From Treponema sp. (GTDB lineage: Bacteria; Spirochaetota; Spirochaetia; Treponematales; Treponemataceae): a stretch of 64,000 nucleotides of DNA. Each line of letters starts with the position of its first letter. The first letter of the stretch is position 1. Shown piece after piece: positions 1-8,305 of the stretch. A program made the translations under genes and the position numbers. The notes below the pieces were generated by a model. That model did no database searches, was not told where the DNA came from, and saw only the letters and a list, made by a program, of their open reading frames with translations. The stretch lies in NCBI GenBank assembly GCA_022510925.1, contig JAFLSO010000008.1, positions 1-64,000 on the forward strand, in the 5' to 3' direction.

Positions 1-2
1 GA

Positions 3-71
3 GGCCTTACCATCAAAAATCCCGTGGCGGACTTTTACATGAGACACTTGGACATGATAAACCGGCTGTAG
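3..71 (+). CDS. C-terminal fragment of an unidentified protein
   Basis: Only the last 22 codons of an open frame that enters from the left edge are present, ending in TAG at 69-71. The readable tail is hydrophilic and ends DMINRL. The other two forward frames also stay open from the edge, to stops at about 54 and 90, but this one reads most like a protein. The piece is too short to assign a family. The downstream gene has its own promoter, so this is probably the end of a separate transcription unit. Confidence 0.4.
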   Translation, partial: GLTIKNPVADFYMRHLDMINRL

Positions 72-128
72 GCAGGGCGCGCCGCCTGTGACATGGCCTT
101 GCGCGGTTTCCTCCGCAGAAATATTCCG

Positions 129-157
129 TTTACAAAAATCGTCTGCGGGTGTAGAAT
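129..157 (+). promoter_or_regulatory. Sigma-70 promoter of the DUF5692 gene
   Basis: TTTACA (129-134), a 17 nt spacer and TAGAAT (152-157) form a near-consensus promoter. The predicted start of transcription is near 164, which leaves a leader of about 60 nt before the ATG at 225. Confidence 0.65.
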
Positions 158-165
158 TAAAATAC

Positions 166-183
166 TGATAGTGATACTATCAC
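166..183 (+). promoter_or_regulatory. Operator-like dyad at the transcription start
   Basis: TGATAGTGATACTATCA (166-182) is an inverted repeat of TGATAGT around GAT. It overlaps a second dyad, GTGATA-C-TATCAC (171-183). It begins one or two bases after the predicted +1 of the preceding promoter, where a repressor would block RNA polymerase. No adjacent gene encodes an obvious cognate repressor. The dyad is seen in the sequence; its regulatory role is inferred. Confidence 0.5.
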
Positions 184-224
184 ATCTAGTGCCGGAAACG
201 GTCTTATATTCTTAGGAGGAAACT

Positions 225-1322
225 ATGTTGTTTCAGCTTTATGGCTCAACCTCGGCTACGCAGCTTCTTGGTTGGTGCATGGTGTTTGTAGGCCTGATTC
301 TTCTGAATGAGCTTGGGCGCAGGACGAAGTGGGGCGGAATCCTGGTGTTCTTTGTGGTTCCCGCGGCGCTCACCGTTTATTTCATCGTGGCGGGCATAGG
401 CGCCAAATCTTTCGCGTCGGACTGGTATGTTATTACGCACATGAACGGCTGGTTCCATTACGCTAAGCTTTACGCCGCCACAATCGGATGCATAGGCTTT
501 ATAATGATTAAGTACAAATGGGGCATAGGCGCCAAGGACTGGTTCAAGCCGTGGCCGTTTGTAATCGTGGCGATTAACATACTCATAGCGGTGGTGTCGG
601 ACCTGGAGTCGCTTGTAAAGGGCGGATTCTCCGGCGGATGGTGGGTCTCGAACGAGGGAGTGTTCCTTTACGGCGGATGGTGGAACCTGCTGAACGGTCT
701 GGCGGGCCTCATAAACATTTTCTGCATGACAGGCTGGTGGGGCATATACTCCTCCAAAAACAAGAGGATGGACATGCTGTGGCCTGACATGACGTTCGCC
801 TTCATCATCGCTTACGATATATGGAATTTTGAGTACACGTATCTTAACCTGCCCACACATACCTGGTACTGCGGACTCGCGCTGCTTCTGGCGCCCACGT
901 TCGCGGCCGCTTTCTGGAACAAAGGCGGATGGATACAGAACCGCGCGTTCACGCTTTCCATTTGGTGCATGTTCGCACAGGTGGTTCCGTTCCAGCTCAC
1001 AAAGCCTTTCTCCGTGCTCCCGAGCCTTTATAAGGGCGCTCCCGCTGACGGAACAGGCGCTGAGCTTATGTGGCAGAAGTCCATGGAGCTCTACAACGCG
1101 GGTGTGCACACCGGACCTGCCGTGGACCAGGCCATAGCCGAGATGGGCATTACTGCTAATCCCACCGCGCAGGGCGTGGTGGCAGCACTTGCTCTTGCCG
1201 TGAATGTCTTTGTGCTTGCGGCCATAATAAAGCGCGCCGCTGCCACTAAGACCAATCCCTACAAGAATGAAATCTGGAAAGGAACAAAGGACTTTGAGGA
1301 GGCCATGGCCAGAGCGGAGTAG
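225..1322 (+). CDS. DUF5692 family integral membrane protein
   Basis: This 365-residue, highly hydrophobic protein has about nine or ten predicted membrane segments. It contains many Trp/Gly-rich stretches (WWVSNEG, GGWWNLLNGL, MTGWWGIY), which resemble the DUF5692 family of multi-pass proteins found in gut anaerobes. The function of that family is unknown to me. A strong ribosome site (TAGGAGGA) lies 4 nt before the ATG. The gene stands alone, with its own promoter, a dyad at +1 and a terminator behind it. This suggests a singly regulated transporter or sensor, but no substrate can be read. The last 30 residues are charged and probably cytoplasmic. Confidence 0.8.
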   Translation: MLFQLYGSTSATQLLGWCMVFVGLILLNELGRRTKWGGILVFFVVPAALTVYFIVAGIGAKSFASDWYVITHMNGWFHYAKLYAATIGCIGFIMIKYKWGIGAKDWFKPWPFVIVAINILIAVVSDLESLVKGGFSGGWWVSNEGVFLYGGWWNLLNGLAGLINIFCMTGWWGIYSSKNKRMDMLWPDMTFAFIIAYDIWNFEYTYLNLPTHTWYCGLALLLAPTFAAAFWNKGGWIQNRAFTLSIWCMFAQVVPFQLTKPFSVLPSLYKGAPADGTGAELMWQKSMELYNAGVHTGPAVDQAIAEMGITANPTAQGVVAALALAVNVFVLAAIIKRAAATKTNPYKNEIWKGTKDFEEAMARAE

Positions 1323-1356
1323 GGCATAGCCGTTTTAGTTTGATATAAAACTTTCT

Positions 1357-1403
1357 GCGCGGAATGCGGGAATGGATTCTGTTCCTGCATCCGCGCTTTT
1401 TTT
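1357..1403 (+). terminator. Rho-independent terminator
   Basis: A GCGCGGA...TCCGCGC stem with a slightly imperfect inner part (1357-1396) is followed by seven T residues (1397-1403). It ends the DUF5692 transcript just before the convergent EAL gene. Confidence 0.8.
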
Positions 1404-1417
1404 ACTGCGGGGCGCGG

Positions 1418-3076
1418 TCAGTTTTCAGATGCAAGACGCAGTTCCAGGGCTTCCCTGGGCATGGGCATGGCGTACAGCGAGCCCTGCGCGTTAAGGCAGC
1501 CGCGCTCGTACAGCATGTCGGCGTACTCCTGTGTCTCCACGCCCACCGCAATCAGAGTGGTTCCCAGGCTTTCTGCCAGGCGCACGAAAGACTTCAGCAC
1601 CTCAAGTGAGCGGGCGCTTTTTAGTCCGCCCACAAAATTCTTGTCCAGTTTTATCACGTCCACCTGGATTCTCTCAAGCAGCTTCAATGACGAGTAGCCC
1701 GAGCCGAAGTTGTCTATGGAGATGGCGAGCCCCTGTGAGTGCAGGTAGTTAGCCAGGTCTATGAGGCTGGACAGATTCTCCTGCGGAATTCTCTCTGTAA
1801 GCTCTATCTCAAGCAGACTCACGGGAATGTCGTGCCTATTTATGGCATCCATGATTTTTCCCGCGGCATCCTTGTCGCTCGCTGTGACGGGAGAGATGTT
1901 CACTGATACCCTGGGAACTCTGAGCCCCCGGTCAAGCCACTCGCGCATGTTCCTGCATATCAGGTCCACCATGTATATGTCCAGGAGATGGGACAGCTTG
2001 TTGCTCTCCAGAAGAGGCTCGAACGACTCTGCCGGAAGGAACTGCCCGTTATGCTTCCAGCGTGCAAGCGCCTCAAGTCCTATGATTCTTCCTGTGGCTA
2101 TCTGGATTTTGGGCTGGTAGAACGCGACTATCTCATTGTCATGGAGCGCCTGCTCTATGCTGCCTATGACCTGCCGTGACCATTCGTTACGCTTGGCTAT
2201 GTTCTCGTCAAAGAAAGTGACGTGCTGCTTGAGGAAAAGCTTTCCGTGGGTCATCGCTGTGGAGCCCATGAATACCCTGGCGTTGAACGTGATGTTCCCG
2301 TATTTCTCTCCGGGCACTACGCCGCACCATGCGCGCACCGTAAGGTCCTCCTCCCGTATGCCCTGCATGGGCGGAAGCCTCATCTCCTGTATTGTGGAGA
2401 GGAATGTCTGCAGATGCGGGGATTTGACTGCGGCCAGAAAATTATCTCCTCCGGGATGGCAGATGTACTCTCCGTCCTCTACCAGAGATTTAAGTGTCTG
2501 CGCGTAGTGGTACAGGAATTTGTCGCCTAGCTCCGCGCCGTATCTGCGGTTATAATACTTCATGTTCTCTATGTTCATGAAAACGAACGCGTAGTCGCCG
2601 CCGCGCCCCGCCTCCGTCACTTCCTTGTTGAACTGTGAGGACACGCTGTCCCGGAGCGGAAGCCCGGTAATCAGGCTGCTGTTCAGCATGAATGAGAGCG
2701 TGGAGAGCAGGTGCCCGCTCATGTAATACAGGTAGAGTGCGCCGCTAAGCGAGTCGTAGGCCGCGAAGTCCTGCTCCGTGGGCGCCGGGAAATTCGGATA
2801 GTATATGTTTATCTCGAATGTGGCGTTTATGGTGGGGATGTCGTAATGCTTGCTCATGCTGAGCATTATGCCGCTCTGGACAGGCGCCTTGTAGATTACG
2901 TGCGTCTCGTTCCTGCCGTTGCGCTCGGCCGGGGACGGTGGAATTGTGAGCGTGTATTCCGCTTTGAGCAGATTCAGCTCCTCGCATGCCTGCCGTATGA
3001 GTTTTTCCTGGGCGTCCTTGTCTTTCTCTGAGCTCAGGCAGCCCAGGAAAAGGTCTGTTTTGTTTCTGTACTCCAT
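1418..3076 (-). CDS. GGDEF-EAL protein with altered active sites
   Basis: This is a 552-residue soluble protein. It has an N-terminal region of unknown fold (1-140), a GGDEF-like domain (about 150-285) and an EAL domain (about 300-545). The GGDEF signature reads GGDNF (209-213), so diguanylate cyclase activity is unlikely. In the EAL domain E335, N393, E428, K476, E514 and Q531 are present. The usual DDFGTG motif, however, reads DNFGSG (455-460), so the second metal-binding Asp is Asn456. It may be a weak cyclic-di-GMP phosphodiesterase or a nucleotide-binding effector. A ribosome site (AGGAAGAG) precedes the ATG. The start lies 13 nt beyond the cimA stop, so it is probably co-transcribed with cimA. 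Confidence 0.88.
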   Translation of the reverse strand: MEYRNKTDLFLGCLSSEKDKDAQEKLIRQACEELNLLKAEYTLTIPPSPAERNGRNETHVIYKAPVQSGIMLSMSKHYDIPTINATFEINIYYPNFPAPTEQDFAAYDSLSGALYLYYMSGHLLSTLSFMLNSSLITGLPLRDSVSSQFNKEVTEAGRGGDYAFVFMNIENMKYYNRRYGAELGDKFLYHYAQTLKSLVEDGEYICHPGGDNFLAAVKSPHLQTFLSTIQEMRLPPMQGIREEDLTVRAWCGVVPGEKYGNITFNARVFMGSTAMTHGKLFLKQHVTFFDENIAKRNEWSRQVIGSIEQALHDNEIVAFYQPKIQIATGRIIGLEALARWKHNGQFLPAESFEPLLESNKLSHLLDIYMVDLICRNMREWLDRGLRVPRVSVNISPVTASDKDAAGKIMDAINRHDIPVSLLEIELTERIPQENLSSLIDLANYLHSQGLAISIDNFGSGYSSLKLLERIQVDVIKLDKNFVGGLKSARSLEVLKSFVRLAESLGTTLIAVGVETQEYADMLYERGCLNAQGSLYAMPMPREALELRLASEN

Positions 3077-3089
3077 GCTTGCTCTCTTC

Positions 3090-4688
3090 CTAAATTAATT
3101 TCTGATATTTTTTCTCTATGTCTTTTATAAGCTTGTACTCGAATGAGTCCACCAGCGCTATCCATGAGGCCTCCACCACGTCGCAGCTTACTCCCATAGT
3201 GGACCACGCCTCAGTTCCGTCCGAGCTTTCTATGAGAACGCGCACACGGCTTGCGGTGGCGCTCTTTGAGTCCAGGACACGAACTTTGTAATCCGTGAGG
3301 TGTATCTGCTGGACGTTGGGATAGAATGTCTTAAGCGCGGACCTGAGCGCGCAGTCCAGCGCATTGACAGGTCCGTTTCCCTCTCCCGCGGCCACCTCTA
3401 TGTGTCCGTCCACCTCTATCTTCAGCTGCGCGAACGAGTAAAGCCCTTTCTCCACCAGTGGAATCTCTCCGCTGGTCTTGTAATAATGCAGCTTGAAGAA
3501 AGGCTGGTATTTGCCTATCTCCTTTCGCACCAGAAGCTCGAAGCTTCCGTCTGCGCCCTCGAACTGGTAGCCCTCGTGCTCAAGCTGCTTGACTTTAGTG
3601 ACTATGTCAGAGACCACGGGACTGCCCTTGGTTATGGAGGGATCGAATTTCTGTATCTTCTCGATTATCATGCTGCGGCCCGCCACCTCGCTCATGAGGA
3701 ACACGCGCTCGTTTCCCACTGCCTCGGGCGCTATGTGCTCGTAAGCGCTGGGATTTTTCAGAACCGCGTCTATGTGCATGCCCGCCTTGTGGGCGAAAGC
3801 GTTGTGCCCCACGTAAGGCATTCCAGCGTCGGGGGTGATGTTCGTTATCTCCGCCACGCGTTTGCATATCGGCGTCAGAAGCTTCATGTTCTCCTGGGGT
3901 ATGCAGATGCAGTCCATTTTCAGCTGAAGGTCCGCTATTATGGTGGAGAGGTTGGCGTTACCCGTCCTCTCGCCGAAACCGAGCAGCACGCCCTGCACAT
4001 GGCTCGCCCCCGCCTCCACCGCGAGCAGCGAATTCGCCACCGCAAGGCCCGAGTCGTTGTGCGTGTGTATTCCGATTTTAACGGCCTTTCCGAATTTCTC
4101 AACAACGCTGGCGGTGCTTCTTTCGCATTCCGTGGGCATGGCTCCGCCCTTTGTCTCGCACAGGCACAGGACCGTGGCTCCGCCGTCCACCGCGGCCTGC
4201 AGCGTCTTGAGCGCGTAGTCGGGATTTTTCTTGTATCCCGTGAAAAAATGCTCCGCGTCATACATCACGTTTTTTCCGCGCTTGGTAAGGTACTCGCATG
4301 TCTCACGTATCATGTCAAGGTTCTCCTCCAGCGTGGCATGAAGAATCTCCGTTACCTGGAAGTCCCAGCTTTTGCCGAATATGACCACGTCCTCCGTTCC
4401 TGCGGAGAGCAGGCTCTGAAGGTTTGCGTCCTCCGCGCATGCCGTGCTTTTTCTGCGCGTGGAGCCGAACGCCACCAGCCGGGCGGTTTTGAGGCTGAGC
4501 TCCTTGGCGCGCTGAAAGAATTCCATGTCCTTGGGATTTGAGCCCGGATTCCCTGCCTCTATGTATTTAACGCCCAGCTCGTCAAGTGCCTGCACTATGT
4601 GAATTTTGTCCTGTACAGAATAACTTATGCCCTCGCCCTGCGAGCCGTCGCGTAATGTGGAATCCAGAATGTCTATGAAGCGTGCCAT
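3090..4688 (-). CDS. cimA: (R)-citramalate synthase
   Basis: This 532-residue enzyme condenses pyruvate with acetyl-CoA to give citramalate, the threonine-independent entry to isoleucine synthesis. The HMGL-like TIM barrel starts with LDSTLRDGSQ (Arg-Asp catalytic pair, about residues 8-17) and carries the metal motif HTHND. The C-terminal third (about 390-532) is the LeuA-type allosteric dimer domain. Full length and the N-terminal motif favour CimA over isopropylmalate or homocitrate synthase, although substrate choice cannot be proved from sequence. The start is fixed by GGAGGG just upstream and by a strong promoter at 4711-4739. The EAL gene follows 13 nt downstream. Confidence 0.9.
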   Translation of the reverse strand: MARFIDILDSTLRDGSQGEGISYSVQDKIHIVQALDELGVKYIEAGNPGSNPKDMEFFQRAKELSLKTARLVAFGSTRRKSTACAEDANLQSLLSAGTEDVVIFGKSWDFQVTEILHATLEENLDMIRETCEYLTKRGKNVMYDAEHFFTGYKKNPDYALKTLQAAVDGGATVLCLCETKGGAMPTECERSTASVVEKFGKAVKIGIHTHNDSGLAVANSLLAVEAGASHVQGVLLGFGERTGNANLSTIIADLQLKMDCICIPQENMKLLTPICKRVAEITNITPDAGMPYVGHNAFAHKAGMHIDAVLKNPSAYEHIAPEAVGNERVFLMSEVAGRSMIIEKIQKFDPSITKGSPVVSDIVTKVKQLEHEGYQFEGADGSFELLVRKEIGKYQPFFKLHYYKTSGEIPLVEKGLYSFAQLKIEVDGHIEVAAGEGNGPVNALDCALRSALKTFYPNVQQIHLTDYKVRVLDSKSATASRVRVLIESSDGTEAWSTMGVSCDVVEASWIALVDSFEYKLIKDIEKKYQKLI

Positions 4689-4710
4689 GCGCCCTCCGTC
4701 TTATGCCTCC

Positions 4711-4739
4711 ATTATAGCGGAATTCGTGACCGTTAACAA
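4711..4739 (-). promoter_or_regulatory. Sigma-70 promoter of cimA
   Basis: Read on the minus strand: TTGTTA (4739-4734), a 17 nt spacer, and a perfect TATAAT (4716-4711). It lies between the uvrC stop and the cimA ATG and gives a short leader containing GGAGGG. Confidence 0.75.
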
Positions 4740-4763
4740 GGTAAGCGCGCGGACCGGGCAGGG

Positions 4764-6788
4764 CTATGGCTCCCCGGGACTTGCGACCATGAGCGTGCCG
4801 AATTCCTGCATGCCGTCCGTGTCGTCCGCCGCAAGGGACGCCAGGTCCGAGACCATCTGGCTGCGCGCGGCCTTCTGCCACGTGGTGCCCGCCTGTCCCA
4901 GCGATTTCCTCTGCTCCGCCTTGCGCTCCGTCTGCTTTCCCAGTGCCATTTTAGCGGCCAGAAGAAGCTCCGAGGCGGCGTTTGCCCTCATGTGAAGGAG
5001 CTCCGCCACCTCGGACTCGCTAGCGCAGGCCAGCGCCTCAAGCGTTCCGTATGCGGTCATAAGCCGCCTGTCTTTCTCTTTCCCTATCCCCGGCAGGTCC
5101 AGGAATGGGCTTACGGTGTTCTCTTTGGTGCGAAGCTCCTGGTTACGGCTGGTGGCGAACCTGTGAGTCTCGTCGCGGACTCTCTGAAGCAGCCTAAGCG
5201 ACTCGCTCCTTTTTGGAAGCCTGATGGGCTCTTTCGCGTGCGGTCTCCAAATCTCCTCATCGCGCTTGGCAAGTCCCGCTATGGGAATGTCCGCGCCAAG
5301 TGATTTTATTATGGCGTCCACGGCGTTAACCTGTCCTATTCCGCCGTCTATCAGGATGAGGTCGGGAAGCGGCTTGCCCTCGTTTATGAGGCGGCTGTAA
5401 CGGCGGGTAGTGGCCTCGCGCATGGACTGGAAGTCGTCTATGTATCCGTCTGTTGTCTTTAGGCGGAAGATGCGGTAATTCTTTTTGTCCGGATTTCCGT
5501 TATGGAAGCTTATGAGGCTTGCCACGGGGAATTTGCCGCCTATGTGCGCTATGTCAAATCCCTCTATGCGCTCGGGGATTTTTGGGAGATCCAGGACTGA
5601 CTTGAGCTCCTCCATGGCGGGGAAATCTCCGCGCTCCCTTATCCTGCGCACTATGTCCTCGCGGGCATTCTGCCTTGCCATCTCCATTGCGGCCTTGTGC
5701 AGGTCGGCCTGGGGAATGCCGTCCGTCACCAGGGTGATTCTGCACTCCGCTCCGTAAGTCTCCTTGAACCAGCGGCTCATTATCTCCATTCCGTCTGTGG
5801 TCATAGTGTAGATGGCCGGTGGCACGCTCTCTTTATCGGTGTAGTATGCGCCCATGAATTCCCCGGTGACCTCGCTGTCCTCGTTCAGCGTGACGGTGCG
5901 GTAATTGTCGCGCCCCAGAAGCTTTCCTCCGCGGATTTTCAGGACCGTGAAGCTGACCAGCTCTCCCTCGCTCCAGCTCGCTATGTAGTCGCGGTCATCG
6001 CCGTCAAAGCTCTCCACGGCATTCTGGTTCTGCAGGACCGAGAGCGCCTTAAGTCCGTCCCGCAGTCTGGCGGCTTTCTCAAAATTCATCGCATCTGACG
6101 CGGCCCTCATCTCTTTCTCAATGCGGTCAGCCGTCTGCCTGCCTTTGTTCTCAAGTAGGCTTTCTATCTCGCCGATAAATTCAGCGTAGGTGGATTTATC
6201 CGCTTGCCTGGAGCATGGCGCGGGGCATCTGCCTATGTGGTAGTACATGCACGGGGATTTTCTCGCGCTGAGCCTCCTGCAGTGCCGCAGAGGATAAATC
6301 TCATAGAGAGTCTCTATGAACGTGTCCAGCGCCGTGGCATCAGGAAACGGGCCGAAATATCTGGAGCCGTCCTGGACTATGTGCCTGGTCTTGAACACCC
6401 TGGGCCACTCCTCGCTGGTGATGCGCAGTACCGGATAGGATTTTCCGTCCTTGAGGTTTATGTTGTATCTGGGCGTGTGCTGCTTGATGAGGTTGTTCTC
6501 CAGAAGGAACGCCTCGTACTCGTTGTTCGTTGTTATGTATTCTATGCTCGCGGCATGGCTTATGAGCAGCAGGGTCTTCACGTCTTTTTTTCCGCTGAAG
6601 TAGGAGGACAGACGGCTTCTGAGACTTTTTGCCTTGCCCACATAGATTATGGTCCCCTCAGCGTCGCGCCACATATATACGCCGCTTTGCGTGGGGGCTT
6701 TAAGCGCGGTCTGATGCAGGACCTCACGCCGCGGGAGGGAGGATTTTGATGTTCTGTTCGTATCGTTTTCTTTTTCGAGGGCGCCCAT
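4764..6788 (-). CDS. uvrC: Excinuclease ABC subunit C
   Basis: UvrC makes both incisions in nucleotide excision repair. From the ATG at 6788 the protein is 674 residues. It has a GIY-YIG nuclease domain (GVY at 36-38, YVG at 49-51, catalytic Arg57), a Cys cluster with C-x9-C-x7-C-x3-C spacing like the iron-sulfur site of E. coli UvrC, a UVR motif, and a C-terminal RNase H-like domain (IDGGIGQ) with helix-hairpin-helix repeats (DLPGIG). The frame stays open to 7040, but that extension overlaps a convincing gene on the other strand, so ATG 6788 was chosen. No clear ribosome site is visible there. The C-terminal tail past the HhH region is low-conservation. cimA lies downstream on the same strand with its own promoter. 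Confidence 0.93.
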   Translation of the reverse strand: MGALEKENDTNRTSKSSLPRREVLHQTALKAPTQSGVYMWRDAEGTIIYVGKAKSLRSRLSSYFSGKKDVKTLLLISHAASIEYITTNNEYEAFLLENNLIKQHTPRYNINLKDGKSYPVLRITSEEWPRVFKTRHIVQDGSRYFGPFPDATALDTFIETLYEIYPLRHCRRLSARKSPCMYYHIGRCPAPCSRQADKSTYAEFIGEIESLLENKGRQTADRIEKEMRAASDAMNFEKAARLRDGLKALSVLQNQNAVESFDGDDRDYIASWSEGELVSFTVLKIRGGKLLGRDNYRTVTLNEDSEVTGEFMGAYYTDKESVPPAIYTMTTDGMEIMSRWFKETYGAECRITLVTDGIPQADLHKAAMEMARQNAREDIVRRIRERGDFPAMEELKSVLDLPKIPERIEGFDIAHIGGKFPVASLISFHNGNPDKKNYRIFRLKTTDGYIDDFQSMREATTRRYSRLINEGKPLPDLILIDGGIGQVNAVDAIIKSLGADIPIAGLAKRDEEIWRPHAKEPIRLPKRSESLRLLQRVRDETHRFATSRNQELRTKENTVSPFLDLPGIGKEKDRRLMTAYGTLEALACASESEVAELLHMRANAASELLLAAKMALGKQTERKAEQRKSLGQAGTTWQKAARSQMVSDLASLAADDTDGMQEFGTLMVASPGEP

Positions 6789-6789
6789 A

Positions 6790-8301
6790 ATGTTTTCTAA
6801 TAAGATACTTTTTTTGTCCGCTGTTTGTCTACTGAGCTTGTCCTGTGGGGGATTCCTGGGGGCGGAAAGCAGCCGCATGGTTCTGGGCGGAAAAGCAGGC
6901 TGGCCTGAGCTTTCCAGAATGCAGGGAGTGGTGAAGGCTGAGGGCAGGTTCGGCTGGGAGTCCGTTATGCTCGCCACGAACGCGCGCTCCACTGACAGCG
7001 CCACTGACATTCTTCTGAATTTCGAGGATGATGATTTCACGGATGCCGCCGGAAATTACACCGTGTCACAGAACAACATGCTCACATCTCCCAACGCCAA
7101 GATGGGAAAGTCTTCCGCCCTCTCACGCGGAAACGGAGGCATACGGCTTACAGGAAAACCCGGCTCACTTTTCGGCACATCCGGCGTCACAGGCTCATTC
7201 CTCATAGAATTCTGGCTTAACCCCTCAATCGCGGAGAACGGAGAGATAGTGCTCTCGTGGAGGTCATCGCGCACGGTGGGGAACTATCCGCTGTACCAGA
7301 TGATAAGCGCCAGTTTCGAGCGCAATCATTTGCAGTGGAATTTCACGAACGTGTTCAACGGCTACACGGAGAACGGAGGGAATGTCTCGCTGCAGAGCTA
7401 CCGCACCATAATCCCCAAAGTGTGGAGCCATCACGTAGTGAGCTATGATGATACCACGGGGCTCCTGGAGTACAGCATAGACGGCAGTTTGGAGGCTCTC
7501 AGGTACGTGACCACCAACGGGCATGAGTCTGGCGGCTCCATATACACTCCGCAGCTCGGAGTTCCCGCGGACCTGGACCTGTGCCCCCAGTTCACGGGCT
7601 TCATAGATGATTTCAGGATTCAGCGCCTGCCCGCGGCCAATGATAACCTGAACGCCGGCTACGACACTTACAGGAGCGAGGGCGGCAGGTTCGAGACGCA
7701 GCCCATCCTTATATCGCAAGGCGCCCGCATAAACAGGATAGACGCGCTCATCACCGAGCCGGACGAGACGGCCGTGGTGCTTTATGTCAGGAGCGGCGAT
7801 AATTTCTACGACTGGGACCTGAATCCTCCCGAATGGCAGATTGTCAGCAATCACGAGGCGCTTAAGGATATTCACGGAATGTACTTCCAGCTTGCGGCGG
7901 AGCTTTTCCCTGACGGCAGGGGAAGCAGGTCTCCTTCTGTGACGGAGATTGTGATTGATTACACGGAGGTTCCGCAGCCGCTCCCGCCGTTCAGCATCTA
8001 TGCCCAGGCAGGAGACGGTGAGGTTACGCTCACCTGGAGTTTCTCTGTGGACAATACTGTGGGTGGATATTATGTATATTACGGTGACCGTCCGGGAGAG
8101 TATCTTGGCCGTGAGGCGGCGCAGGGCGAGTCACCCCTTAAAGTGGGGAACACCACGTCCGTTACTCTTACCGGGCTTAAGAACGGAAAGATTTATTATT
8201 TTGCGGTCGCGGCGTACTCCAGCATCGAGGATAAGATAATGGGCGAGCTTTCGCGGGAAGTGAACGCGCGTCCTCAGAAAAGCAAGAATAACGTGAGGTA
8301 G
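6790..8301 (+). CDS. Exported LamG-like / fibronectin type III protein
   Basis: This 503-residue protein has an N-terminal export signal with a possible lipobox (LLSLSC at about 15-20), so it may be a lipoprotein. Residues about 75-290 resemble a LamG/concanavalin-like jelly roll (a GSFLIEFWL strand, and WSHHVVSYDDTTGLLEYSID as in LamG folds). Residues about 395-495 form an FN3 module (GDGEVTLTWS...YYFAVAAYSS). These folds usually bind sugars or proteins at the surface; the ligand is unknown. GAGGG 9 nt before the ATG serves as ribosome site and lies inside the divergent uvrC coding end. The TPR gene follows after 4 nt, so the two are an operon. Confidence 0.82.
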   Translation: MFSNKILFLSAVCLLSLSCGGFLGAESSRMVLGGKAGWPELSRMQGVVKAEGRFGWESVMLATNARSTDSATDILLNFEDDDFTDAAGNYTVSQNNMLTSPNAKMGKSSALSRGNGGIRLTGKPGSLFGTSGVTGSFLIEFWLNPSIAENGEIVLSWRSSRTVGNYPLYQMISASFERNHLQWNFTNVFNGYTENGGNVSLQSYRTIIPKVWSHHVVSYDDTTGLLEYSIDGSLEALRYVTTNGHESGGSIYTPQLGVPADLDLCPQFTGFIDDFRIQRLPAANDNLNAGYDTYRSEGGRFETQPILISQGARINRIDALITEPDETAVVLYVRSGDNFYDWDLNPPEWQIVSNHEALKDIHGMYFQLAAELFPDGRGSRSPSVTEIVIDYTEVPQPLPPFSIYAQAGDGEVTLTWSFSVDNTVGGYYVYYGDRPGEYLGREAAQGESPLKVGNTTSVTLTGLKNGKIYYFAVAAYSSIEDKIMGELSREVNARPQKSKNNVR

Positions 8302-8305
8302 GTTT

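Noticed and set aside
3300..4541. 413-codon open frame antisense to cimA
   Set aside because: It lies wholly inside cimA, is rich in His, Arg and Leu as expected for the reverse of a GC-rich gene, and matches no domain.
6789..7040. Upstream extension of uvrC to 7040
   Set aside because: It overlaps the signal peptide and first domain of a well-supported plus-strand gene, and the sequence has no UvrC character.
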